A stretch of 64,000 bases of DNA from Calendula officinalis (taxonomy: Eukaryota; Streptophyta; Magnoliopsida; Asterales; Asteraceae). Location of the stretch: contig OY970823.1 of assembly GCA_963853835.1 (NCBI GenBank), positions 67,031,845 through 67,095,844 on the forward strand. Direction: 5' to 3'. The translations under genes and the position numbers were made by a program. Positions 23,896 through 34,173 of this stretch are shown piece by piece. Under the pieces are notes generated by a model. The model saw only the letters and a program-made list of their open reading frames with translations, had not been told where the DNA came from and made no database searches. Every line of letters starts with the position of its first letter. Position 1 is the first letter of the stretch.

Positions 23896-24540
23896 TTATG
23901 ATACATAAAATATAATATTTGTGATGAATTTAACTTTTATATAATACACAGTTTTTAACTTAATAATAGGATTTAGTTCACTTTTCCACTATGATGCATC
24001 AGATAAGTTTATTACTCCTACTTTTATATTTTAACGAGTATAATATAGCCCGCGCTTCGCTGCGGATTTTGTTTACGAATTTTTTGGTTCTATAGAAAGA
24101 GTTAATATACATCTTAAGAATGCGGTATTTAGTATTTTGTAATTTCTTAAAGTTGAGGTGTAGGGGCATGTATAGAAACAAAACAAAAAAAGAAAAAATC
24201 AGAAATAAAAAGGCAAGGAAAGCAGGAATCGAACCTAGGTGGACTGCAGGCAACATCACTCCATTGTTACAATGCATAGCTACTTAGGCATCAAAGACTT
24301 TTAATAACAATTTGACATAACTAATATATATTGCGATTTTAATTTTTTTCTTTATGAACAGTAAACTTTCGATGACAATTTTATATAAGAGTAATATGTT
24401 AAATGTCTAACTGTAATTCATTAAGAAAGATAGAATACATGCTATACAGTCTTTTAAGTTTATGACATCGAAATTCAAATTATTTTGAAAATGCTGCCGC
24501 ATTTTTTTTTTAAAGAAAAAATTGGTTGATTTTGATTAAA
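23896..24540. repeat. Interspersed repeat R, copy 2 (empty sites for two MITEs)
   Basis: This is the paralogue of 2064-3050. It preserves the uninterrupted target of the Stowaway-like element at 23940-23941 and of the hAT-type MITE at 24440-24447. It carries its own extra DNA at about 24010-24400. That DNA includes a tRNA-like B-box on the minus strand (GGTTCGATTCC near 24225), probably a SINE piece, and a GC motif (AGCCCGCGCTTCGCTGCGG) like a Helitron hairpin. Confidence 0.75.
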
Positions 24541-24680
24541 TGAGTCGCTATTGTTGCTTTTCTTTTCTAAGGTTAAAAAATTTCTTATTTCATACCATCT
24601 CTCTCTGTATATAAATAAAGGGTATGAATCAATAGAAAATGATACTTATTTGAAGAAGTTGAAGAAGTAATCAATTTTCG

Positions 24681-24681
<1 letters not shown>

Positions 24682-24768
<87 letters not shown>
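24682..24768. repeat. (AT)n microsatellite, about 43 units
   Basis: Uninterrupted AT dinucleotides form the left flank of the TIR element at 24769-26862 and belong to a foldback element whose left end is near 24620. Confidence 0.95.
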
Positions 24769-24770
<2 letters not shown>

Positions 24771-26858
24771 TCGAGTTATATTGAGAACCCTGATTTTAAA
24801 AAGAACTCTGAGAACTCTTATTAACCAATCAGAATTTAGTAAATGGATTTTGATTAATTTAATTCATATTAATTATTCAGGGGTATTTAGGACATTTGAC
24901 CAAAAAGAAAAATATTTCCTTTTTTGAAAATTTCCTGGAATTTAGGAATTAATTTCGAATATTAAATTTTATTTTGGTATTTTTGTCAAGTCGGTTGTGC
25001 ATATATGTTTTTTTTTTGTAATTAGTGTTACATGTAGGTTGTGCATATATGTCGAGACAATTTTGCATATATGTTATTTTGCGGATTTGCATATATACTG
25101 AACATATATGTAATATAAAACAAACATGTTTAACAAACGAAATCTATATCCAAATTTTACAAAATTGATAGAGCAAACATAATACATACATGTTGAACTT
25201 ATTACGAAGATTCAAAACTTATTTGAAAAAAACATAAACAATAACATATATGCATCACAATGGTTGTTGGCATATAATTGTGTCTCCTTTTGAAGTAACT
25301 CTGTTTTATATACTCCAACACAAAATGTTCATTTCTTCTTTTTCACTTGTATAACTTTTCAATTTCCTTTGTCCACCCACTGCAACACAAAGAAAAATAT
25401 GTTTAAGGAAGTAATCGCATGTGTAAACATGATGAATAATTGACCCACTTTTATAGACTTCTAACTATGTAAAATTGCATAAAAACCCCTAACTCTTCTC
25501 ACTTATAAGAACAGCAAAGACTAAGATATAAATTTTGGTTTAATTAGGTAAATTTGTCAACATAGATGTATCAACATCTAGAGTCGAAATTGGTTTACCA
25601 AGAGCATAAATGTAACCGCGAACATATATGTCACTAAGAACAAATATGAGAACAAATATGTGATCGAGAACATAGATGTAACCGAGAAGATAGATGTACC
25701 CATTTCAATTAGCAAACTTGAATCACTTGCTTAGTACACAGCTCCTATTAAAATTGTGAATATAAAAAAATGTGAAGTTAGTAAAAACACATCGTCATCA
25801 CGAGTATTCGCGTCTGATGATTGATCTGATTAATGATGTAAAAATAATTAGTGGCACATAAAAAAATGAATTCAATTTTTATATATTCTAAAAACCCATG
25901 GAGCAGCCTAACGAATTGATTAAAATAGCATACTTGACACGTATGCACTATGAGGATAAATTTTCAACTAAAAATCCACAATAATATACATAAAAAAATA
26001 ACAGTTAAAGCAAAAAAAAAGAAAAAAAGAAAAGGGATTAATATTCATGTAAAAAAGGGGATTAACAGAATGAGTTTAAGAAATTTTACCAGCAAGCGCT
26101 TCCATCAATTCAACAACCTCCTCCACGCCACCGTCTTTCAAAATCCTACATTTATTTACCAGATCTATGACCAGCTTTGACATCGGGTTCCCTGACATCG
26201 TCGCCGGAGTTCTCAACCCTAGATATGTTTCGCAAAACCTATTATCCATGACCCATATCTGATTTGCAAAACCCTAGAGAGAAAAAAGAGGAAAATCGAC
26301 TGTTGGAGGTGCGTCGAGGGCGACATTTTATGTCGGAGAAGGTGCAGGTTCGCGCGGTGGTGATGATTGCGTTGATTGTGCTGTCGGCGGTGGTCGCCGG
26401 AAGTATTTCACATGAAGGGGTAGCACTGGCCGGAGGAGGGAGAAATCGCAAAACTACACACGTGTGTGTTCATAGGCGGTGCGGGCTGTCGTGCAGCGAT
26501 GGTTATAGAGAGGAGACGGAGGTTATATGGAGAAGAAGATGGTGCGGCGGTGGTTATAGAGAGAGACAAGTTTCAAGATGCAAAATTTAAAGATAGAGAG
26601 GCGCCTATGTTAATGAAATATAGAAATAGAAAACAAACAAATTGGGGTCAGAGAAAAAGTGACGGATTTTTAGGGATATTTTCTTTTTCAAAATACCTGA
26701 TTTACCCTTTTTAATTAATTCTTATTAAAAAATAGATTGAATTATTTACAAAATTGCCATAATTAATTCCAACCATTGATCATAAATCCAATGGCCTAAA
26801 TTGATTAATTAAGAGTTCTCAAAGTTCTTTTTAAAATCAGGGTTCTCAATATAATCCT

Positions 26859-26862
<4 letters not shown>
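24769..26862. mobile_element. 2.1-kb TIR DNA transposon inserted in a (TA)n tract
   Basis: The inverted ends share TTATATTGAGAACCCTGA and onward: 24776-24820 against the complement of 26854-26810, about 45 bp with one clear mismatch. Microsatellite flanks both sides, so the target duplication cannot be read. No transposase frame is visible, so the element is non-autonomous. The interior near 26080-26210 reads on the minus strand as an open peptide beginning MSGNPMSKLVIDLVNKCRIL, which might be captured host sequence. Length and long TIRs suggest a Mutator-like element; a Micron-like microsatellite-targeting element is an alternative. Confidence 0.72.

Positions 26863-26940
<78 letters not shown>
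26863..26940. repeat. (TA)n microsatellite, about 39 units
   Basis: The right flank of the TIR element. It continues into CATACATA-type simple sequence at 26941-26960. Confidence 0.95.
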
Positions 26941-26944
<4 letters not shown>

Positions 26945-27415
26945 CATACATACATATATGTATACATACACATATATTCATACCATAGATATATATATGT
27001 GTATATTCATGTCCGATATATATGTATATATACACAAATATATACACATGCATTTTACGTAACTTGTATTTTCAGTCCTAACTTGCATTTTCATTTACGA
27101 AAATGCATATGCATACCGTATATATATGTGTGTATATACATATATACGGTATAAATATGAAACATATGTATATCTATGGTATGCATATATATGTATATAT
27201 ACATATATGTATATATAAAATATGGATCAAGAAAGAAGCATCCTTATTTGAAGAAGATAGAAAAGGGTTGCATTTTCGTAAAATATACATATAAACACAC
27301 ATATACATACATATATGTACCTATACATAAATATTTAGACCATAGATATATATATATATATTTTCACGTGTATACCTCAATATGTATGTATATATATATA
27401 TATATATATATGTTT
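26941..27415. mobile_element. Fragments of AT-rich foldback elements (copies B and C)
   Basis: After the microsatellite the sequence matches parts of the foldback element at 29720-30175, including AACTTGCATTTTC and CTATGGTATGCATATATATG. At about 27226 a second copy begins in the opposite orientation with AAGAAAGCATCCTTATTTG. It ends near 27415, just before the first surviving DXO1 exon. Copy B's left end lies at about 24620-24681, across the inserted 2.1-kb element. Confidence 0.6.
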
Positions 27416-27541
27416 GGATTAAAAACAGTTGCCACATTTGTAGTCAAACTTGATTGCAAGGAAAAAAAGAATTTTCTATATTTTTGTTTTTGTTTTTGTT
27501 TTGTTTTGAGTTTATTCAACTTTTTTATGCTTTATTTGCAG

Positions 27542-28361
27542 TTGGATTACCGCACTAAAGAAAGATTTGAGAGGGAAAAGTTGCTTAAGTTTTGGGTATA
27601 TTTTTCCTTCCAGCTCTACTACGTTATATATGCATTTCACCTGAAATTTCATGATTATCAAACAAATCAACAATTAACAATAGTTACTTATAAAAGGTAT
27701 TCCCATTTATAACTAATACATGTACATTTGAAACTATTTATCACATTACAGATTCAGTCTTTTCTTGCTGGCGTTCCTTTTATCGTTGTTGGATACAGGT
27801 ACATTCTGTTATAATTTGAAACTATTTTTAGATTTTACAAGCAACTTATTGCTGCATGAAATTGTTGTACGGTACCATAAATGAAAACGTTTTTGAATTT
27901 TAAACATTTTATATTGTCTTTCAGGGATGATGCTGGGCGGCTTGTGCGTACAGAGAGATTAAGAACCAAAGATATAACTCACAGGGTAAAATTGAAAAAT
28001 TACTGGCAGGTAAGTATATTTTTGTTGGCTCTAAATTACCTTTATACCCTTGATTTCACACATATGTGCGATCTTGTTTCATGATTTTAATTTTAATTTT
28101 TTATAGGGCGGAGTTTGCTTAGCATTTGCTGATGAGGTTTTATGTTGGCTTTATGGCACAGTCAAAGAGAGTAGGATTTTTTTTTATTTCCATTTTTTTT
28201 TTCAGATTTGTAAAAAGGGTATTGAAGTCTTTTTAACGTATTATTTTGGCATGACAGATGAAGATTATATATTGCAATTTGCTTCACCATTTAATCGTTT
28301 GGAGCTTCTGCAAGCACAATCTTGCCCACAAGAAATAACTGATCATGTTCAACAACTATGA
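27542..28361 (+). CDS. DXO1: DXO1/RAI1-type decapping exoribonuclease, 3' exons only
   Basis: Five exons, 27542-27595, 27752-27798, 27925-28009, 28107-28170 and 28258-28361, join in frame to 117 codons starting LDYRTKERFEREKLLKFW and ending ITDHVQQL. The segments SFLAGVPFIVVGYRDDAGRL and NYWQGGVCLAFADEVLCW identify the C-terminal part of plant DXO1. DXO/RAI1 proteins remove aberrant or NAD caps and act on RNA 5' ends. All splice sites and the stop are intact. The front of the protein, with the catalytic EhD and ELK motifs, is not found upstream in the window. The sequence before 27415 is foldback transposon. It is either a pseudogene created by transposon activity or a gene whose remaining exons lie more than 27 kb away; the first seems likelier. 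Confidence 0.85.
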
Positions 28362-29005
28362 TTTTGATGACAATTCCGAGCAAGTTACTATTTTTTCGAT
28401 TTGACAATGAAGAACAATTTTACGTAAATTAAGAGGCATTTGTCGGAATCATATGCAACTTTTTTTGTATATCTTTTGAGTAAAAAAACTAATTATTGAA
28501 AAATCGATTTTTAGCAGGATAGATAACCTATAACATATAGGTCAACAGCTCGAGATTTTTGAAATATTGGAATTTTGATGATATATTTTGTACTTATAAC
28601 GATGTAACTTTTTTTCATCGGTTTTTTGCTAGTATTTGAATTCTTGCATTTGGTTCGTTTTGGAATGAAATTAGAGCATCAAAGGAACGAAAAACTATTA
28701 TTTATATTCACTGTAGATTTAAAGAGTAGACTCTACTAATATGTAATATATACATTTTTTCTAATATGTAAGGAATTTTTGAGCCAAATGGACGAACACT
28801 TCTGAAAAACCCTAGAACAATACTCTTGACCTTCACAACAAACGACCAAAATTAAGAATCAAGACATCAATCATCATCAATAACTGTAACAATCTTGGTT
28901 ACGGAGATATAGAATAACTTTCCCTGGACCTGAGTAAACATTACGGAGTACTACCAAAAAATTATTAAGTATCATCCGAACATTTATACAGTATATTATA
29001 CGTTA
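28362..29005. other. DXO1 3' flank, no further feature seen
   Basis: AT-rich DNA with a likely 3' UTR in the first 200-300 bp. I find no second gene or transposon end before 29006. Confidence 0.5.
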
Positions 29006-29711
29006 CTAGCAGGGTACCCGCGCAATGCGGCGGCGGGTACCCGTAACTATATTTCGAAGTGATGACAGTACCGGTGGTGGTGACAATAGTGATGGTGATG
29101 AGTGGTGGTGCGTAGTAATGGTAGGTGCTTACATTAGTGATGGTAGGATCAGATCCGAAATTAGCTTTTTTTGTGAAAGTAAATATGGTCCTTTTAAATA
29201 ATGAAATGATGGTTGAGTTCTGGTGACGTTAAAGCTTATTAATATCTGAATAAATCAAAATAATCAAGTAGTTAAAGTGGTCAAAAGTTGTTTGAAATAA
29301 AAAATTAAACGGAAATAAGGTTGTCATCCCATATGCGTTGATTTACAGCCGCTATTAATTTGTGTAATTAATAGTCAATTGTTGCTAGAAATAAATAATT
29401 AAACGGAAATGTGGATTTTGGTAAGAGTTGATGATTTCGTCGTATATTTAATGTTATTGGGTAAAATGGTTCGAATAACAGACTTTTGTTATTAAGTGTG
29501 GGTGGTGTTACCAAAGTGTAATGTATAGCAAGTGGTTAACACATAGTGATAAGTTAGGAGAGGTCTTGGGTTCGAATCTTATTAGCCGCAATTTATTTTT
29601 TTAAGGTAAAGAATTAACTAACAAAAGTGGAAAGGTCCTTAAAATTAAGTTTAAGGAGCTCCTTAAACTTGCCTAATGAGGTAGGCCTAAATGCTTTATA
29701 TAGTAGTAAGA
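29006..29711 (-). mobile_element. Complete non-autonomous Helitron (706 bp, minus strand)
   Basis: Read on the minus strand it starts TCTTACTACTATATAAAGCA (29711 downward) and ends CTAG (29009-29006). Just before the end is a hairpin made of GGGTACCC arms around a GC-rich loop (29013-29042). The flanks are A and T, the normal Helitron target. No Rep/helicase frame is present. Inside, on the plus strand at 29525-29585, lies a tRNA-like pair: A-box AGCAAGTGGTTAA and B-box GGGTTCGAATCTT. This looks like a captured SINE or tRNA fragment. Confidence 0.8.
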
Positions 29712-29719
29712 TAGAAAAT

Positions 29720-29870
29720 GGGTAATGATCTATAGAAAATGGTCCTTATTTGAAGAAGCTTGAAAAGGGTTGAATTTTCGTAAATTATACATATATGCAT
29801 GCATATACAAACATATATGTATATATACATATATAATTAGACCATATATATTCTATATATGCATATTAAT

Positions 29871-29935
<65 letters not shown>

Positions 29936-30175
29936 GCATTTAACTTGAATTTGAATTTTCGTATCGGAACTTGCATTTTCATAAATACATATCGTATATA
30001 TATATATATGTATATATATACATATAGAGTGTATACATGTGAAAATATATATATCTATGGTCTAAATATTTATGTATATATACATATATGTATGAATATG
30101 TATATTTTATGAAAATGCAACTTTTTTCTAACTTCTTCTAAATAAAGATGCTTCTTTCTTGATTTATATTTATAG
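29720..30175. mobile_element. AT-rich foldback element (copy A) with internal (TA)n
   Basis: The left arm with TCCTTATTTGAAGAAGC and GAATTTTCGTAAATTATACA is mirrored on the right by an arm that, read in reverse, gives ATCTTTATTTAGAAGAAG and GCATTTTCATAAAATATACA. A (TA)26 tract sits at about 29879-29931. The same arms occur near 24640 and 27235. No coding capacity. Superfamily unknown. Confidence 0.65.
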
Positions 30176-30313
30176 AATATTATCAATTATATTAAATTAC
30201 GCGGTAACACGTGCTATTTGACCAACTACAATTGACCTGACCTAAGAAAAACCCCTAACCGACTTCATATTGTCTATTTATTCTATTCAACGGCGGAGCA
30301 AAGGTGACTGCAG

Positions 30314-31717
30314 ATGGCTGAGACCGGTGGTGCTTCCATGGAGTCAATAACGGAGAGATTGTCGCATCTGGAAAACCTTTACTTTCCTAGGGCTCAACAA
30401 TCATCAGCTCTAATTGCCCCACAACGTAAAACCATCCTTCAAGATCTTTACTCACGCGATGTCCCCGTTTTCTTAGGTAATTTCGATTTCATTTCAATCA
30501 ATTTTTAATTTTCTGTTTCAGTATCAGTCAATCAAGAGCTAATTCCTTCGTTTAGTTGTTACTAGTTGATTAATTTTCGGATTAGAATTAGAAGTCAGTA
30601 TCCGCAATTGAATTTAGGTTACCTCGAGCTTAATATTTTTTGTTTTGGTTTGTTAAATAAAACTACGATAATGTCATAAAAAATCTACCGAATTGTTGAA
30701 GTATCAGCAAATTTTGTTGAAGTATCAGCAATTTGGAGCTTAATGGCTATAATTTTATCTCATGATAATGCAATCGATGCCCTAGGGCCAAAAGTATTAA
30801 GTTTTAATATTGAAAATAAAAAGGGTATTGCGATTCTATAGCTAAGGCATGTATTAGTTCAAGTTGCATTCTCTTAGAGCAATATTTTTTGAATAATTCG
30901 ATTCAAATATACAGAACGCTATGGATCACTACTAACGTTAGAAGAACTCAAAGAATTCGATACCTTAAGTGATAATTACGAAATCAATTGGCATCTAAAT
31001 CATCTACGAAGCTTAATCAATCCAACATCCGATGATTTAAAGTCAAGATCTGCAAAGGTGAAGAACAGGAGACGTGCATACATGGACAAATTGATATTCG
31101 ATGGGAATTTTTTCTCTGAGGATGCGATGCGTGATAGAGAACCGTACCTGCACCATGAATTTGTGGGGAGATTTCAAGATCAAAGTGAAAGACGCATGTC
31201 TAGGCCTGGTGAAAAGTGGTCAGAAACATTGTTGAGACGTGCAGAAGATGAACTTTTGGTGGAAAAGATTAGGAGGGAACAACAGAGATTAGGTGTTGAT
31301 GAAAAAGATTGGGTTGGGAATGAAAGACAAGAGGAAGAAGAGGAAACAGAAGAAGAAGAAGAAGAAGACGAAGATGATGATGTCGATGATGATGTCACTA
31401 TGCGTCGACGTGAGGTAATATATTTGTTTTGTTATATGTTTGTTGAACTGTGTGGTGCAGTTTTTAATTTTTGTTATGTTTGTTGTATTTGTGGTTTTTA
31501 GGTTGTGGAGAATGAGAAAGAGGCAAGTAGTTTATCACCGGAGGAGATGCAAGATCGAATGGACCAATTTAGGCATGTAATGGAACAAAAGTTTCTTGCG
31601 GGTGAAGATAATCAGCATTTTAATTACTCGAGTATTGATGAAGATGTTACATTAGATGATCACTGGATTAAGGAAGCTAATCATGATGCTGAAGATAAGT
31701 ACTTTGCTGATGTTTAA
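30314..31717 (+). CDS. CCDC97: CCDC97 / DUF2052 family protein
   Basis: Exons 30314-30476, 30915-31414 and 31502-31717 join in frame to 292 residues. The N-terminal half includes KTILQDLYSRDVPVFLERYG and AKVKNRRRAYMDKLI. A strongly acidic Glu/Asp run (about residues 190-212) separates it from the conserved tail with DRMDQFRHVMEQKFLAGED and DVTLDDHWI. This order matches the CCDC97 family. Human CCDC97 has been linked to the SF3b/U2 snRNP; a splicing-related role in plants is inference. The start was chosen as the first ATG after an open leader, with a second in-frame Met at codon 9. Confidence 0.88.
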
Positions 31718-32024
31718 AAAACAAGGTTTAGTGTAATAATTACTTTTTAACTTACCAAATTTTCATCCAACTATTTATTGTTTTTTTTTGTGTGTGTATA
31801 AATGGTTGTGTTAGTTCTTGTATTTTATGAATATAAAGTGCCAAACCACTCCTAACCGTTATACCTACTGATACTTTAGTTTTTGCCACATCAACACCAC
31901 GTCAACTGACACTCCAACTGACATGTTCTTTTGTGTCTTTCTTTTAGAATTTATAACTGACTCTCTTGGGGTGGTTGAACTTCACTCATGAAATACGTGA
32001 CATAATTATGACCTAACATACCCT

Positions 32025-32274
32025 GAATATCTGGTAGACTTGTGTGTATGATAATGGGTGTTGTTACTTGTTACGAATATCTGGTAGACTTGTGTGTATG
32101 ATAATGGGTGTTGTTACTTGTTATGAATATCTGGTAGACTTGTGTGTATGATAATGGGTGTTATTACTTGTTACGAATATCTGGTAGACTTGTGTGTATG
32201 ATAATGGGTGTTGTTACTTGTTATGAATATCTGGTAGACTTGTGTGTATGATAATGGGTGTTATTACTTGTTAG
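32025..32274. repeat. Five 50-bp tandem repeats downstream of CCDC97
   Basis: Units start at 32025, 32075, 32125, 32175 and 32225 with GAATATCTGGTAGACTTGTG. They differ only at two positions near the unit ends. Units 2 and 4 are alike, and units 3 and 5 are nearly alike, so the array looks like a monomer followed by a duplicated 100-bp dimer. It lies about 310 bp after the CCDC97 stop codon. Confidence 0.95.
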
Positions 32275-32571
32275 TTCCTTGTCTATTCTGAATTTTATAA
32301 CTTCAACCTTGTGACATAATGTAAACTTCGGTTAGATTTCAAATTAAAATGATAACTACTTTATTATTTTTTCCCAAAAACGAAAAAGAATAACATTCAC
32401 AAATCACACATACTTCTCACATTCAAAATCATGAATTGTATCAGTTGATTGTCATTTTCGAAATCATTAAGCGATTGCAATGACCTCTAATTCAGTTCTC
32501 GTCTCCATATGAACTGTATCAGTTAATTGTCATTTACAAAACCTGTGATTACTTTTATACATATACAAGTT

Positions 32572-32724
32572 GAGAAATGGTATTAACACCTGTTATTTTT
32601 GTGTTAACACATATGAAATCTACTAATTTTTTTTCTAATATCATTCATTTGATTTTGACACATTCTTATCAAATAAGTAGATATATAAATAAACATAACT
32701 AATAGACATCAATATCACTTTCTC
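32572..32724. mobile_element. Mutator-type MITE, relative of 5510-5657
   Basis: The ends are GAGAAATGGTATTAACACC and, from the right, GAGAAAGTGATATTGATGTC. The flanking 9-mers ATACAAGTT and GTAAAAGTT agree at seven positions, as for an older insertion. Confidence 0.6.
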
Positions 32725-32828
32725 GTAAAAGTTTATTGGGTGGATTTGTTTTCAATAGACATTCTCACATTCATTAAAAATAACTTACACAGTTATCACT
32801 TCATGCATTTGTTAGATCAAATTTTGTA

Positions 32829-33235
32829 GAAATAATTACCAATTTAGACCAAAAAAGTGAGAGACTCTCATTTAAGATTGATAGACTTCAATCTTTCTAA
32901 AATACCTCGTGCGACTTGGGAGACTTGGACAATATCAACTGGGAGCAGCACTAACGAGCAGCATTAACGAGTAGCACTAAGTGGATAGCAATACTAACGA
33001 GCAGTAGTAACACGTTTGAGCAGTATTAACGAGCATTAGTAACAAGGTTGAACAGTATTAATGAACAGTAGTAACTATTTGAGCAGCACCAACTCGGACA
33101 CGTGACGACGTTCTAGTGGAGTTGCACGGTTACACGCTCGCGGGGTAGTTGCACGGGGTATTTTGGGAAGATTTGAAACCCAAGTCTATTTTTTGAGAGA
33201 TTTCATTTTATTTGATCCAAATTAGGAAATCACCC
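32829..33235. mobile_element. Mutator-type MITE with 9-bp duplication, copy 1
   Basis: The 407-bp element has a perfect 9-bp target duplication AATTTTGTA at 32820-32828 and 33236-33244. The TIRs are imperfect over about 70 bp, for example CTTTCTAAAATACC near the left and CTTCCCAAAATACC read from the right. The middle is a run of degenerate 12-16 bp units of the type GAGCAGTATTAAC. The second copy is at 42423-42832. Confidence 0.88.
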
Positions 33236-33309
33236 AATTTTGTACAACTTATAGGTCAAAGGCCAAAAAATGATGACCACAACTTTTGGACATCTAATTG
33301 TGCCCATAC

Positions 33310-33970
33310 ACAAAACATAGGTGCTATTTGTTTTTTTAAAGCAAAAAGACAGTCTGCGGACCACATCTGCTAAGTATTGTAGCTTCTAAGGTGAACCAAA
33401 GGTCTCCCGTCTGCAAATAAACTGATGTTTGTTTCACATTTTGATGTGAGAGAGATCGATGCTGAGAGAGATCGAGAGAGGTTGAGAGAGATAAAGAGAG
33501 GCTGAGAGAGATCGAGAGAGACTGAGTTGAAGAGAGAGAGAGATCGACCAGAAAGAGAAAGGCGGAGAGAGAAATATATCGACAGAGAGAGAGATAGAGA
33601 TAGAAGCGGAGAGAGAGATCGTGGGAGAGAGAGAGACCGTGGGAGAGAGAGAGAGACTGTGGGGGAGAGAGAGACGACGAGAGAGAGTAGACAGAGAAAG
33701 TGAACGACGGGTAAAGAGAGAAAAGTTACCTTTTGTCTTCACCGGAGAGGGAGGAATTCGCCGAAGAAGATGCAGAGGGAGGAGTTCGCCGGAGGTATGC
33801 CGGCAGAGAGAGTGACTGGAAAGAGAGGCTGAGAGTTTGAAGACTAGTGGGTTTTGAGAGCTTTTTTTTTTTGTTCTTTGGAAGCTACAAAAAGCAATGT
33901 TCCTTGTCAGTATGGTACAGACATCTCGCACGATTTTTTGTCTTCAGTCCTCCAAAAAAACAAACACCTT
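33310..33970. mobile_element. TIR element with a GAGAGA-rich core
   Basis: The left end GGTGCTATTTGTTTTTTTAA and the right end, read in reverse AAGGTGTTTGTTTTTTTGG, form TIRs. Further matches are GTAGCTTC and the AAAGACAGTCTG/GAAGACAAAA parts. The core 33450-33700 is (GA)n with GATCGAGAGA units. The long open frames through it are translated microsatellite and not genes. Confidence 0.55.
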
Positions 33971-34173
33971 AATCAACAACAAAATCTCACAAACTAAATA
34001 ACAAATTAAACAGGATAATATCTTGTTCTGCATAACTTTAAGATTAAAATACAGACATTTCAGAATAATTCACCAGTTACTCAAAAAACTGTCGAGATCC
34101 TTGCTACAAAACTGATAATTAAATGGATGCCTTAAACAGTAAAATACGATAAAAAAGAAACCAACAGCTGCAC

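Noticed and set aside
26264..26714. Open frames with an apparent signal-peptide-like stretch
   Set aside because: They lie inside the 2.1-kb TIR element, overlap in different frames and show no family motif or splice partners.
26862..27294. Open frames of Tyr/Ile/His repeats
   Set aside because: They are direct translations of the TA and CATA microsatellites.
29545..29585. Possible tRNA gene (A and B boxes)
   Set aside because: No complete cloverleaf with acceptor stem; located inside a Helitron, so a SINE-like fragment is more likely.
33434..33931. 165-codon open frame rich in SLSLS on the minus strand
   Set aside because: It is a translation of the (GA)n core of a TIR element. The period-2 and period-6 repeats, not selection, keep it open.
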